Notes: generated from the sequence alone by a model not told the origin. A stretch of 64,000 nucleotides of DNA from Oxalobacteraceae bacterium OTU3CINTB1 (GCA_024123955.1 CP099652.1:5828001-5892000); one strand, 5' to 3'; shown: positions 49,086-58,069, counted from the first letter of the stretch. Translations and numbers: made by a program.

Positions 49086-50198
49086 TTATGGCAACGGCAG
49101 CAGGATACGGAAATCCGTATATCCAGGCCGGCTCTCGCACTCGATCACGCCCATGTGCTGCTGCACGAAGGTCTGCGCCAAGGTCAGCCCGAGGCCGCTG
49201 CCGCCTTCCCTGCCCGACACCAGCGGGTAGAAAATACGGTCGCGGATCTGGGGTGCGATGCCCGGTCCATTGTCAATGATATGCAAGTCTAATGCCAGCC
49301 CGTAGCGGACCTTGGCCAGGGTCACTTGACGGGCCACGCGGGTCTTCAAAACGATCTGCGCGCCGCCCGCTTCGATTTGTGAAGCGAGCGCTTGCGCGGC
49401 GTTGTGGGCGATGTTGAGCACCGTCTGGATCAGTTGCTCCTTGTCGCCCCGGAACTCGGGGATGGAGGCGTCGTAGTCGCGCAGGATCGTCAGGCCGGAC
49501 GGGAATTCGGCCAGCATCAGGCTGCGCACGCGCTCGAGCACTTCGTGGATGTTGACGTCGCCGACGATGTGCGGCCGGCGGTGCGGCGCCAGCAGGCGGT
49601 CGACCAGCGTTTGCAGGCGGTCGGCCTCCTTGATGATCACTTGCGTGTATTCGCGCAGTTGCACCGCGTGCAGCGCCGGCAGTTCCATCTCCAGCAGCTG
49701 GGCGGCGCCACGGATGCCGCCCAGCGGATTTTTGATCTCGTGCGCCAGGTTGCGGATCAGCTCCTTGTTGACCTGGCTCTGGTCGAGGATGCGTTCCTCG
49801 CGGTCGAGCTTGAGATGCTGCAGGTGCTCGCGCAGTTCGATCAGGATGTGGTCGACCGGATCGTCGAGCGCCGAGACGATGCTGTGCACGTGCAGCGGAT
49901 CGCGCCCGGCCCGCTCCAGGGTCAAGTCCTGGCGCAGGTCGGAGAACTTGTGCTCGCGCGCCTGGGCGCAGATGTGGTCGAGCTCCTCGGGGTTGAGGAA
50001 CTGCGCGGTCAGCTTCTGGCGCGACAGCGCCTTCAGCGAACTTTCCAGCAGGTTCTCGGCGGCCGCGTTGGCGTAGGCGATGTGCCCCTCGCCGTCGAGC
50101 AGCACCACGGCCGAGGCCAGCAGTTCGAGGCCGGCCAAGGCCGGTGGACGGTTCATGGCGGCCACGGCGCGGGCGGCGATATTACTTACAATGCTCAT
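49086..50198 (-). CDS. ntrB: Nitrogen regulation sensor histidine kinase NtrB
   Basis: Cytoplasmic kinase/phosphatase for NtrC, controlled by PII. An N-terminal PAS domain ('ASAVVLLDGEGHIAYANAAAE') precedes the H-box 'NLAHEIKNPLGGIRGAAQLL', the N-box 'NIAHNAAQAL', and the ATP-binding boxes 'DNGPGI' and 'GGSGLGLTLAQ'. No membrane segment, as expected for NtrB. Its start overlaps the stop of the DUF4124 gene (ATGA, 50195-50198), implying translational coupling. Confidence 0.97.
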   Translation of the reverse strand: MSIVSNIAARAVAAMNRPPALAGLELLASAVVLLDGEGHIAYANAAAENLLESSLKALSRQKLTAQFLNPEELDHICAQAREHKFSDLRQDLTLERAGRDPLHVHSIVSALDDPVDHILIELREHLQHLKLDREERILDQSQVNKELIRNLAHEIKNPLGGIRGAAQLLEMELPALHAVQLREYTQVIIKEADRLQTLVDRLLAPHRRPHIVGDVNIHEVLERVRSLMLAEFPSGLTILRDYDASIPEFRGDKEQLIQTVLNIAHNAAQALASQIEAGGAQIVLKTRVARQVTLAKVRYGLALDLHIIDNGPGIAPQIRDRIFYPLVSGREGGSGLGLTLAQTFVQQHMGVIECESRPGYTDFRILLPLP

Positions 50199-50722
50199 CT
50201 GATATTCGCGATCTCACGTTTCAAGGCGTCGACATTCTTTTCCGAGCGGCTGATGCTGTCACGCATGGCGGCCACCCGTTCCTGGTATTTGGCGTAGTTG
50301 CGTTCGTCGCCGCGCCGTTCCGGCTCGCCGCCGTTGAACTCCTTGCGCAACGCCGTCAGCTTCTGCGTTTCGTTCTTCAGTTCGTCTTCCAGTATCGCGC
50401 GGCGGTCGGCGTCGCGCGCGCGCTGCTCGGCGCTGTCGACGCGGGGAAAGTCGCCCGGCGTGGCAGTTGGCGGCGTCGGCGCCGCTCCCGCCGCGCGCGC
50501 CGGCGCGCCCTGCCGCTTGGCCGGCGCCGGGATCGCCAGGCCCGGCAAGTCCATCGCTTTGCAATAGTTACCGCGATAAACGTCGGTGTATTCGGTGCTG
50601 CCGTTTGGGGGCGTGCATTTGTAGATCACGCCCTGCGCCCGCGCGGCGCCGCCGGCGGCCAGCGCCAGCGCTAACAGCGCGCCAACATTGGCGTAACCGC
50701 ATCGTTTGAAACTCATTGTCAT
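50195..50722 (-). CDS. DUF4124-type secreted protein between glnA and ntrB (175 aa)
   Basis: Signal peptide (MTMSFKRCGYANVGALLAL, ending near 'GAARAQG') followed by a DUF4124-type beta domain ('VIYKCTPPNGSTEYTDVYRG') with two Cys, then a low-complexity Ala/Pro linker and a charged coiled-coil C-terminus ('RRAILEDELKNETQKLTALR'). I start it at 50722 with GGA seven bases upstream; a longer frame has no support. It overlaps ntrB by four bases, so it is co-translated with ntrBC although it is periplasmic. Function unknown. Confidence 0.85.
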   Translation of the reverse strand: MTMSFKRCGYANVGALLALALAAGGAARAQGVIYKCTPPNGSTEYTDVYRGNYCKAMDLPGLAIPAPAKRQGAPARAAGAAPTPPTATPGDFPRVDSAEQRARDADRRAILEDELKNETQKLTALRKEFNGGEPERRGDERNYAKYQERVAAMRDSISRSEKNVDALKREIANIR

Positions 50723-50771
50723 TCGTAATCCGTGGGTGGAACGCTCCATCCTGAATATACAACATCCAAAC

Positions 50772-50809
50772 AAAAACGCGGGGAAAGCCATGGCTCGCCC
50801 CGCGTTTTT
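50772..50809 (-). terminator. Terminator after glnA
   Basis: Twelve-base stem AAAAACGCGGGG / CCCCGCGTTTTT with an inner AGCCATGGCT palindrome. On the minus strand it ends in a T run. It lies 38 bases after the glnA stop, separating glnA from the DUF4124-ntrBC genes. Confidence 0.85.
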
Positions 50810-50847
50810 TGCTTCACCACAAGCACCGGCAAGCCGATGCGTTGCAA

Positions 50848-52263
50848 TTACAGCGAGTAGTACATGTCGAACTCGGCTGGGTGGGTCGTCATGCGCATGC
50901 GCTGGACGTCCTGCATTTTCAGTTCGATGTAAGCGTCGATCATCGAATCGCTGAACACGCCGCCACGGGTCAGGAACTCGCGGTCTTTGTTCAGGTTGTC
51001 CAGTGCCTCTTCCAGCGACGAGCACACGGTCGGGATCAGCGCGTCTTCTTCCGGCGGCAGGTGGTACAGATCTTTCGATGCCGCTTCGCCCGGATGGATC
51101 TTGTTGGCGATACCGTCCAGACCGGCCATCAGCAGCGCGGCGAAGCACAGGTACACGTTGGCCAGTGGATCAGGGAAACGGGTTTCGATGCGGCGGCCTT
51201 TTGGATTGGCCACGTGTGGAATACGGATCGAAGCCGAACGGTTTTTAGCCGAGTAGGCCAGCTTCACCGGCGCCTCGAAGCCTGGCACCAGACGCTTGTA
51301 CGAGTTGGTGCCCGGGTTGGTGATCGCGTTGAGCGCCTTGGCGTGCTTGATGATGCCGCCGATGTAGTACAGCGCGGTGTCCGACAGGCCGGCATAGCCG
51401 TCGCCGGCGAACAGGTTGACGCCGTCCTTCCAGATCGACTGGTGCACGTGCATGCCAGAACCGTTGTCGCCAACGATAGGTTTCGGCATGAAGGTGGCGG
51501 TTTTGCCATAGCTGTGGGCCACGTTCCAGACCACGTATTTCAGGTTCTGGGTCCAGTCGGCGCGCTCGACCAGGGTCGAGAACTTGGTGCCGATTTCGTT
51601 CTGGCCGGCGCCGGCCACTTCGTGGTGGTGCACTTCGACCGGGATGCCCAGCGATTCGAGGATCAGGCACATTTCCGAACGCATGTCCTGGAAGCTGTCG
51701 ACCGGTGGGACCGGGAAGTAGCCGCCCTTGACGGTAGGACGATGGCCGCTGTTGCCGCCTTCGAGCTTCTCGCCGGTGGTCCACGACGCTTCGTCGGAAT
51801 CGATCTTGACGAAGCAGCCCGACATGTCGATCTTCCAGCGCACGCTGTCGAAGATGAAGAATTCCGGCTCAGGGCCGAAGTAGGCGGTGTCGCCCATGCC
51901 CGACGATTTCAGGTAGGCTTCGGCGCGCTTGGCGATCGAGCGCGGGTCGCGGTCGTAGCCCTTGCCGTCGGCCGGCTCGATGACGTCGCACTGCATGAAC
52001 AGCGTGGTCTCTTCCATGAATGGATCGATGTTCGCGGTGTTTGGATCTGGCAGCAGTATCATGTCCGATGCTTCAATGCCCTTCCAGCCGGCGATCGAGG
52101 AACCGTCGAATGCGTGACCCGATTCGAACTTGTCCATGTCGAAGTGCGACACGGGCACGGTGACGTGCTGTTCTTTACCACGGGTATCGGCGAAACGGAA
52201 ATCAACGAATTTGACTTCGTTTTCCTGGACCATTTTCAAGACTTCTGCGGCTGTCATTGCCAT
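50848..52263 (-). CDS. glnA: Glutamine synthetase type I
   Basis: Makes glutamine from glutamate, ammonia and ATP; dodecameric, cytoplasmic. The 471 residues match GSI. Visible: '[16 protein letters not shown]' near residue 50, metal-site regions '[10 protein letters not shown]' and '[16 protein letters not shown]', '[15 protein letters not shown]', and the adenylylation loop '[10 protein letters not shown]' with Tyr400, the target of GlnE. AGGAG lies six bases before the first ATG at 52263. Upstream are a sigma54 promoter and NtrC-like sites. Confidence 0.98.
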   Translation of the reverse strand: MAMTAAEVLKMVQENEVKFVDFRFADTRGKEQHVTVPVSHFDMDKFESGHAFDGSSIAGWKGIEASDMILLPDPNTANIDPFMEETTLFMQCDVIEPADGKGYDRDPRSIAKRAEAYLKSSGMGDTAYFGPEPEFFIFDSVRWKIDMSGCFVKIDSDEASWTTGEKLEGGNSGHRPTVKGGYFPVPPVDSFQDMRSEMCLILESLGIPVEVHHHEVAGAGQNEIGTKFSTLVERADWTQNLKYVVWNVAHSYGKTATFMPKPIVGDNGSGMHVHQSIWKDGVNLFAGDGYAGLSDTALYYIGGIIKHAKALNAITNPGTNSYKRLVPGFEAPVKLAYSAKNRSASIRIPHVANPKGRRIETRFPDPLANVYLCFAALLMAGLDGIANKIHPGEAASKDLYHLPPEEDALIPTVCSSLEEALDNLNKDREFLTRGGVFSDSMIDAYIELKMQDVQRMRMTTHPAEFDMYYSL

Positions 52264-52307
52264 GCGTATCTCCTAAAGGAATGTGTATAACTGGTGCGCT
52301 CTCTATA

Positions 52308-52323
52308 AGCAGTATCTATGCCA
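52308..52323 (-). promoter_or_regulatory. glnAp: Sigma54 (-24/-12) promoter of glnA
   Basis: On the minus strand TGGCATAGATACTGCT keeps the invariant GG and GC at the right spacing (TGGCA-N6-CTGCT against TGGCACG-N4-TTGCW). It ends about 45 bases before the glnA start. The rest of the 314-base glnA-rhodanese gap holds the NtrC sites and no ORF. Confidence 0.75.
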
Positions 52324-52430
52324 GCCTGAAACTCATAAGGATATGTTCATAGCGTCTTGGAACTCGCCGACAAAAGGGACTAAAACGGGGCGAAGCACCA
52401 AAATGCCACTATTTACACCGGGTCAATGCA

Positions 52431-52445
52431 GCACCAACTTGGTGC
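52431..52445. promoter_or_regulatory. NtrC-binding site, best match
   Basis: GCACCAACTTGGTGC is a near-perfect dyad of the NtrC consensus TGCACC-N5-GGTGCA, about 120 bases upstream of the -24 element, a normal enhancer distance. Confidence 0.75.
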
Positions 52446-52459
52446 AAATCCAAGAAATC

Positions 52460-52474
52460 GCACCGTCATAGTGC
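52460..52474. promoter_or_regulatory. NtrC-binding site, weaker
   Basis: GCACCGTCATAGTGC keeps both outer half-site cores and lies 29 bases (centre to centre) from the best site. Confidence 0.55.
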
Positions 52475-52498
52475 AACTTTCGTTTTTCACGGAAAATT

Positions 52499-52513
52499 GC
52501 ACGGCTTTGGTGC
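52499..52513. promoter_or_regulatory. NtrC-binding site, third
   Basis: GCACGGCTTTGGTGC, preceded by T, keeps one full and one partial half-site, 39 bases from the second site. It also sits just upstream of the divergent rhodanese gene. Confidence 0.55.
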
Positions 52514-52577
52514 GCCATTGTCTCCGGCATGCATAGGACGCCTATAATAAACTCAATCTTATTTGGAGGGACATCCC

Positions 52578-53036
52578 ATGAGCAAAATAGACGAGATCCT
52601 GGCCGTGGCCCGTGGACGCAGCAAGGACTGGCCGTATGCCGGAGCGGTCACGCCGGAGGAGGCTTACGAGCTGATCGGCGCCGACAACGCCGTCAAGATC
52701 GTGGATGTGCGCACCAATGCCGAGCGCGACTGGGTCGGCCGGGTCGCCATTCCGGAAGCCCAACATGGTGCGGTGCAGTGGAGTATTTATCCGGGCGGCA
52801 TCGCCAACCACGAATTCATCGAGCAATTGAACTCGGTGGCGCGCAAGGATCAGGTGCTGTTGTTCCTGTGCCGCTCGGGCGTGCGCTCGCGTGGTGCGGC
52901 CAAGCTGGCCACCGAGCACGGCTACCAGCATTGCTACGACATCCTGGAAGGCTTCGAGGGCGACAAGGACGAGCACAGCCACCGCAAGAATATCGGCGGC
53001 TGGTGCAAGGCCGGCCTGCCGTGGACCGGCGCGTAA
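52578..53036 (+). CDS. Rhodanese-like domain protein (152 aa)
   Basis: Cytoplasmic single-domain sulfurtransferase-type protein. 'IVDVRTNAERDWVGRV' is the first conserved block; the active-site loop is 'CRSGVRSRGAAKLA', with the persulfide Cys present. The C-terminal 'GWCKAGLPW' is typical of short bacterial rhodaneses. I start it at the ATG at 52578, seven bases after GGAGGG; a TTG five codons upstream is unlikely. Being divergent from glnA it may share the NtrC region, which is inference. Confidence 0.9.
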   Translation: MSKIDEILAVARGRSKDWPYAGAVTPEEAYELIGADNAVKIVDVRTNAERDWVGRVAIPEAQHGAVQWSIYPGGIANHEFIEQLNSVARKDQVLLFLCRSGVRSRGAAKLATEHGYQHCYDILEGFEGDKDEHSHRKNIGGWCKAGLPWTGA

Positions 53037-53049
53037 CTTTGTAAATGAT

Positions 53050-54435
53050 TTAAACGGGCACCGCCTGCGTCGCCGCCGGCGTGCCCTCCCCCATCAAAAA
53101 CTGTATCCGCTTGCGCACGAACTGGATGTGGCTGCGCAAGCCGTACAAGCCATCGGCAAACGACAACGGAATCGAGATCTGGTTGACCAGCTCCTCGATC
53201 TCGTCGAGCCGCTTGAGCTGCGCCTCGTACACCTGCATCCGCGACGCCTCCGGCGCGCTCTCGACCTGCTGCTCCACCGTGCGCAACTGCCCGTACCAGC
53301 GATACACGCGCGAGCGGATGCGCCACACGTACAGCGGCGGAATAATCCGCGACAGCGGAATGATCAAGGCGCTCAGCGCCAGCACCACCACCCACATGCG
53401 GTCGAAGAAATTGGCCAGCCAGAACGTCATGTAGCGCTGCAGCAGCGGCGGGCCGTTCTTGTAGAACTTGGCCGCCTCTGCATCCACGGGAATCTCGCTG
53501 TACTTGGCCGACGGGAACTGTCCCTGCTGCTGGAACCAGCCGGCGCCGTTGTGGATGCCGCTGGCCGCCTGCACGAACAAATCGACCAGCGCCGGATGAA
53601 GGTCGTCGCGCGCCACCAGGGTGGCGGTCGGCGCGATGAGGTTGTAATTCTCCTTGGGAATATCGCGGCCCAGGTCGACGATCCCCTGCGGCAGCACCAC
53701 GTGCGTGAGGAACGGCAGCTTGCGCGCGTAAGCCTCGGCCTGGCTGAAGTTGAACAGCTTGATGCCCGGCGTTTGCAGCAGCATCTGGATCAGCGGCGCT
53801 TCGGGCGCCGAGGTAAACACCAGGCCATCGATGCGCCCTTCCAGCAGCTCCACCGTTGCCGGAGTGTTGGCCAGCGAGTAGCGCTCGACGTCTTCCTTCT
53901 CCAGGCCGTTGAGCGACAGCACCTGGCGGAACAGGCGCGGCGCACCGGCGCCCTTGGGGCCGAAGTTGATCTTCTTGCCTTTTAACTGGCTGAGCTGGGT
54001 GATCGGCGGCTGGCCCTTGGTTTCGCGCAGGAACAGCCACAGCGGCTCGACGAACAGGCTGCCCAGCGACGACAAGCCTTCGCGTTCGGCCGCTTCCTCG
54101 TTGGTGGAGCCGCTTTGGACGAAGGCGATGTCGACTTCGCCGGCGCGCAGGCGGCGCAGGTTTTCGCCGGAGCCGGCCGAGGGGACCAGCGTGACCTTGA
54201 CGCCGTGCTTGGCGAGGGCGGCGGCGTATTTCTTGCCGAATTCCTCGTAGGCGCTGTTTTCCTGGCCGGTGGCCAGGCGCACGCTGCGCGGAGGCGCCGG
54301 ATCGACCAGCCAGTAGGCCAGGAAGCAAACACCGACGATCAACGCGATGGTGGGGGCCGAGGCGACAAACAAGTCCCGCACCGAGAATTGCGTGAACTTG
54401 AGGATTTTGGACATGTGATGGCGCATTGGTTTCAT
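53050..54435 (-). CDS. TAXI-family solute-binding protein with membrane anchors (about 461 aa)
   Basis: Substrate-binding protein of TRAP-TAXI transporters: 'VRLATGQENSAYEEFGKKYA', 'VPSAGSGENLRRLRAGEVDIAFVQSGS' in pieces, 'LKGKKINFGPKGAGAPRLF'. Unusual features: an N-terminal membrane helix not followed by a cleavage site ('TIALIVGVCFLAYWLV'), and a second helix near residue 345 ('MWVVVLALSALIIPLSRI') followed by a cytoplasmic-type coiled region. No TRAP permease gene is adjacent. The start is uncertain (54435, 54426 or 54414) because no ribosome site is visible. Confidence 0.82.
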   Translation of the reverse strand: MKPMRHHMSKILKFTQFSVRDLFVASAPTIALIVGVCFLAYWLVDPAPPRSVRLATGQENSAYEEFGKKYAAALAKHGVKVTLVPSAGSGENLRRLRAGEVDIAFVQSGSTNEEAAEREGLSSLGSLFVEPLWLFLRETKGQPPITQLSQLKGKKINFGPKGAGAPRLFRQVLSLNGLEKEDVERYSLANTPATVELLEGRIDGLVFTSAPEAPLIQMLLQTPGIKLFNFSQAEAYARKLPFLTHVVLPQGIVDLGRDIPKENYNLIAPTATLVARDDLHPALVDLFVQAASGIHNGAGWFQQQGQFPSAKYSEIPVDAEAAKFYKNGPPLLQRYMTFWLANFFDRMWVVVLALSALIIPLSRIIPPLYVWRIRSRVYRWYGQLRTVEQQVESAPEASRMQVYEAQLKRLDEIEELVNQISIPLSFADGLYGLRSHIQFVRKRIQFLMGEGTPAATQAVPV

Positions 54436-54491
54436 GGGCTGATACCATGCCAACAAATGAGCAATTATGCAAGGGGAATACGGGCTCATCC

Positions 54492-54522
54492 AAGGGAACA
54501 CGTGTCAAGCACGTGTTCCCTT
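54492..54522. repeat. Strong hairpin between the PBP and TAXI genes
   Basis: Thirteen-base perfect stem AAGGGAACACGTG / CACGTGTTCCCTT with a TCAAG loop, directly after the PBP stop on the minus strand. No T run, so it is a terminator-like or mRNA-stabilising element. Confidence 0.6.
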
Positions 54523-54527
54523 ATTGA

Positions 54528-57500
54528 CTAGCCGCCGCAGGCTTGCAACTGAACGGCTGTCGCGGCGTTGGCCGGCACGCCACCCGTCTTGACCACCACC
54601 GGCGGCGGCAACGCGCCCGGCTTGGCCACCGGATTCGGCTCGATCAGCGGCATCAAGCTTGGCGCCAGCACCACCAGCAACTGCACCGGCAACGCGCTGG
54701 TGAAATCGTAATTCTTCGATTCCGGCCCGTGCACGTATGCCGTCATGCTGCCGAAGAAGCGCTCGCCGATATTGAACACGAACGTCGCCGAGCGGTTCAC
54801 ATAGCGCGATTCGATCAAGCGCCCGCCGCCGCCATACACATCGAAACGCTGGTCGCCGGTACCGGTCTTGCCGCCGACCGGCAGCACCGTGCCGTCCGAC
54901 TGCACGAACGCCATGCGCGCCCGCTTGGCCGTGCCGTCCGACACCACGCCACGGATCGCGTCGGCGACCACGCGCGCCACTTCCGGCGACAGCACTTGTT
55001 CGTTGGTGGTGGCAGGGGCCTTGGTGACCACGGTCTCATACGGCGTGCCCTTGGCGAAGTGCAGCGACGAGATGCGCTGGCTGCTCTTGCGCACGCCGCC
55101 GTTGACGATAATGCCCATCATCTCGGCCAGCGCGGCGGGCCGGTCGGCAGACGCGCCCAAGGTCGTCGCATACGACGGCACCAGCGATTCGAACGGATAG
55201 CCCATCTTCTTCCACTGCTTGTGGATTTCCATGAAGCCTTCGACCTCGATCAGGCCGGCGATGCGGCGGTCCTGCGCGTGCTTGCGGTGCGTCTTGAACA
55301 ACCACGAATAGACTTCCTGGCGTTCCTTCTCGCTGGCCGCCGTCATCTGCGACAAGGTCGCGCCCGGATGCGTGCGCATATACGCCGCCATCCACAGCTC
55401 CAGCGGGTGGATGCTGGCCAGGTAGCCGCGGTCCGGCAGCGACCACTTGTCGATCGCGTACTGGTCGTACAGCTTCTCGACGCGCTCGTCCGACACCTCG
55501 TTCTGCGACGGCAGGTACTCGTGCAGGAAGTCGCCGAACTGCTTGACGGTCGCGCCCGGATACACGGTGCGGTGGATCACCGCCAGCCGGGTCGGCGTGC
55601 TGCGGATGTTGGCCAGCAGGATCTTGTCCAGGTCGGCCGCCGGCTTGCCCTTGTACTTGGCGTAGAAGCGGTTCAGGAACTCCTTGCCCTCCTTGTCGGC
55701 GAAGCGCGCCAGATAGACGGCCCGGCGCGGATCGTCGGCGTCGGCCAGCAGCGAGGCCGACGAGCCCGGCGTCTGGAACATGTAGAACTTGGCCACGTCG
55801 CGCATCAGGCGCACGAACACCAGGTTGGTTGAGCGGCGCAGCGCCTCGGTCACGGTCAGGATCCTGCCGTTGTCTTCCTTGGAGAAGTTGCCGAAGTAAT
55901 GCAGGCCGCCGCCGGTGAAGAAGCCCTCGCCCGGATTGCCCGAGTATTTGCGCTCCATGGCCGCGTTGAGCATCGGGGTGATCTCGCGCCCGGCGCTGCC
56001 GACCGGAAGCGCCGTCAGGTACTCGATCGCCCAGCGCGACAGCTTGTCCTGCGGATCGACCGGGATCATGCTCAGCGTTTCGGCGTTCATGCCCTTGTAC
56101 TTCTTGTTGAGCTGGTCGACGATGTCCAGGTAGGACACCAGGGTGCGCAGCTTGGCGGTCGAACCCAGGTCGAGCTTGGCGCCCTCGTTGATGTCGAGCG
56201 GCTGGTCGTAGTTGTCGGTCTGCAGGCGCAGCAGGTTGTTGTCCTTGCCCTTCTCCAGCAAGGTGAAGCTGTACACCACGTTGGCCGGATCGCCGTTGCC
56301 CAGCATGCCCTTGCCGGTCAGGCCGGCGGCGGCGGCGCGCTCGGGGTCGCGCAGGTCGCGCAGCACCTGCGTGACCGCCTTCTGCGCCTGCGCGTCGAGC
56401 GTGCTGACCACGTTCAGGTCCAGGCGGTCGAGGTTGTACATGCGATTGTCGCCCAGCAGGTTGGCCAGGTGGTTGCGGATCGCGTTCGAGGCCTTGCGCG
56501 TGACAAAGGTCATCTCCGGCGCCGCCTGCAGGCCGTTGCCCTTGGCCGGATGCAGCGGCTGCTTGAGCGCGACGTCGCGCATCGCGGCCGTGATGATTCC
56601 TTCCTGCGCCAATACGCGCAGGTGGCTGTCGGCCAGCACTTCGAGGTCGTCGGCGCCGTCGCCCAGGTAGTGGCTCGGACGGCGCTGCGCGATCATCAGG
56701 CTGAGCGCTTCCTTGAAGACCAGCGCGGTCTCCGGATCGGGATTGTCGAGATTGCCGCTGAGGCGGCGGTTGACGTCGGCGAACTCGCGGCCGTACCACA
56801 CCCACATGCCGTCGCCGATGCCGTTGACCTCGCCGTAGCCGGGCTTGGCCGACAGCGGCACCGTGTTCAGGTAATCGATGACGATGCGGCGCCGCGCCTT
56901 GGTCGTGTCCGGACCGTCCTGGTAGGAGCGCAGGCTGGCCGAGACCATCTGCTGCAGCTTGTCCTTCATCGAGCCGGTGCGGCCCTCGGGCGAGTGGCGG
57001 TATTTCTCGATCTGCGTGGCCAGGGTGCTGCCGCCGGCCGCGCGATGGCCGCCGGCCACCGCGTTGACGCTTTTCTCGATGACGGCCTTGCCCAGGCGGT
57101 CCCATTCGACGGCGGGGTTGCGTTTCGGGTATTTGTTGTCGAGCAGTTCGCGGTTTTCGATGAACAGCAGGCTGTAGATCAGCGCCATCGGCGCCTGCTC
57201 GAACTTGTTGTAGATGCGTTCCGGGTAGCTGGCCGCGAACAGTTCCTGCGCGCGGCAGTCGTAGATCGTCAGGCCGGTCTTCGTCTTCTCGTGATACGTG
57301 GCGAAGATGCCCATGTCGGCCAGTTCCGCCATCTTCGGCGAAATGCGGGCTTGCGCGCTGACCTGGTAGTCGCGCGTGCGCAGCTTGGCCAGGTAGTCGG
57401 GCAGGCTGGCGTAGCCGAGCCGCTCGTCGTACGGGCTGTCGTGCGGGAAGCGGATCGCATTGCTCGGCCCCGGCTGCACCTTGTACGTCATCTTGCCGGC

Positions 57501-57809
57501 CAGGTCGGTGAAAATGCGCGCCTGCACGGTCGAGGTGCGGCTCTCGTGCACGCCCCACCACACCGCGAACGAGGCGCCCACCAGCAGCACCACGATCAGG
57601 GCGTTGCGCGAACGCTTGCTCTTGGTTGGCTCGCCAGGCGGCGGCGCGTCCATCTGCGCTTGCGCCAAATGCGCCTCGCTTTCTTCGGGGTTAAGGGGTG
57701 GCACGAAATGCAGATGCCGGGTGCGACGATAGCCTAGTGCTGCCGCGCCTGCGCGCAACTTGCGCACTGCTTTGACGAGGGGCCGGCGGAAACGACGATT
57801 GCTTAACAT
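54528..57809 (-). CDS. Class A PBP-like transglycosylase/transpeptidase (about 1093 aa)
   Basis: Inner-membrane peptidoglycan polymerase with a long cytoplasmic N-terminus and one membrane helix near residue 80 ('ALIVVLLVGASFAVWWGV'). The glycosyltransferase-51 domain has 'FIENRELLDNKYP', 'GGSTLATQIEKY' and 'RRRIVIDYLNTVPLS', but the usual EDxxFxxH and RKxxE motifs are altered. The transpeptidase domain keeps SxxK (STAK in 'DLGSTAKLRTLV'), SxN (STN in 'RRSTNLVFVRLM') and KTG ('GGKTGTGDQR'). It is longer than PBP1a/1b. Start: ATG at 57809; a TTG three codons upstream is also possible. Confidence 0.88.
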   Translation of the reverse strand: MLSNRRFRRPLVKAVRKLRAGAAALGYRRTRHLHFVPPLNPEESEAHLAQAQMDAPPPGEPTKSKRSRNALIVVLLVGASFAVWWGVHESRTSTVQARIFTDLAGKMTYKVQPGPSNAIRFPHDSPYDERLGYASLPDYLAKLRTRDYQVSAQARISPKMAELADMGIFATYHEKTKTGLTIYDCRAQELFAASYPERIYNKFEQAPMALIYSLLFIENRELLDNKYPKRNPAVEWDRLGKAVIEKSVNAVAGGHRAAGGSTLATQIEKYRHSPEGRTGSMKDKLQQMVSASLRSYQDGPDTTKARRRIVIDYLNTVPLSAKPGYGEVNGIGDGMWVWYGREFADVNRRLSGNLDNPDPETALVFKEALSLMIAQRRPSHYLGDGADDLEVLADSHLRVLAQEGIITAAMRDVALKQPLHPAKGNGLQAAPEMTFVTRKASNAIRNHLANLLGDNRMYNLDRLDLNVVSTLDAQAQKAVTQVLRDLRDPERAAAAGLTGKGMLGNGDPANVVYSFTLLEKGKDNNLLRLQTDNYDQPLDINEGAKLDLGSTAKLRTLVSYLDIVDQLNKKYKGMNAETLSMIPVDPQDKLSRWAIEYLTALPVGSAGREITPMLNAAMERKYSGNPGEGFFTGGGLHYFGNFSKEDNGRILTVTEALRRSTNLVFVRLMRDVAKFYMFQTPGSSASLLADADDPRRAVYLARFADKEGKEFLNRFYAKYKGKPAADLDKILLANIRSTPTRLAVIHRTVYPGATVKQFGDFLHEYLPSQNEVSDERVEKLYDQYAIDKWSLPDRGYLASIHPLELWMAAYMRTHPGATLSQMTAASEKERQEVYSWLFKTHRKHAQDRRIAGLIEVEGFMEIHKQWKKMGYPFESLVPSYATTLGASADRPAALAEMMGIIVNGGVRKSSQRISSLHFAKGTPYETVVTKAPATTNEQVLSPEVARVVADAIRGVVSDGTAKRARMAFVQSDGTVLPVGGKTGTGDQRFDVYGGGGRLIESRYVNRSATFVFNIGERFFGSMTAYVHGPESKNYDFTSALPVQLLVVLAPSLMPLIEPNPVAKPGALPPPVVVKTGGVPANAATAVQLQACGG

Positions 57810-57925
57810 ATGATTCAAACCGGTCAGCTGTTTCAGTAAAACCTACTAGCCACCATTGCACCACATCGGCACGGTGGCAACCGGTGATGACGCACAATAA
57901 TTTGCAACCGTAGTTTATTTTTCGC

Positions 57926-57965
57926 AAAAAAACAACGGCGTTTCTCCCCTATGGAGGAACGCCGT
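57926..57965 (-). terminator. Terminator of the five-gene cluster
   Basis: Thirteen-base stem ACGGCGTTTCTCC / GGAGGAACGCCGT (one wobble) with a five-base loop; on the minus strand it runs into a T run (plus-strand A at 57926-57932). Confidence 0.8.
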
Positions 57966-58031
57966 GAATGGATGTGACCGCTAAGTGACAAGCGCGTGAC
58001 AGCGGGGCACCGTCGGGCCGCCGCCGAGGCC

Positions 58032-58069
58032 GATGTCGAAGCGCTATCGAGCGATAGCGGCGCGACATC
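58032..58069. repeat. Two-tier palindrome downstream of the CinA-type gene
   Basis: Inner CGCTATCG-AG-CGATAGCG (58042-58059) is enclosed by GATGTCG / CGACATC (58032-58038, 58063-58069). No T run. It is distinct in sequence from the GGGGTC palindromes. Confidence 0.55.

Noticed and set aside
47314..49140. 608-codon minus-strand frame overlapping ntrC
   Set aside because: Alternative frame of ntrC; the NtrC frame carries all expected motifs.
50195..51148. Longer 317-codon version of the DUF4124 gene
   Set aside because: The extension runs into glnA antisense and through the glnA terminator; a signal peptide begins at 50722.
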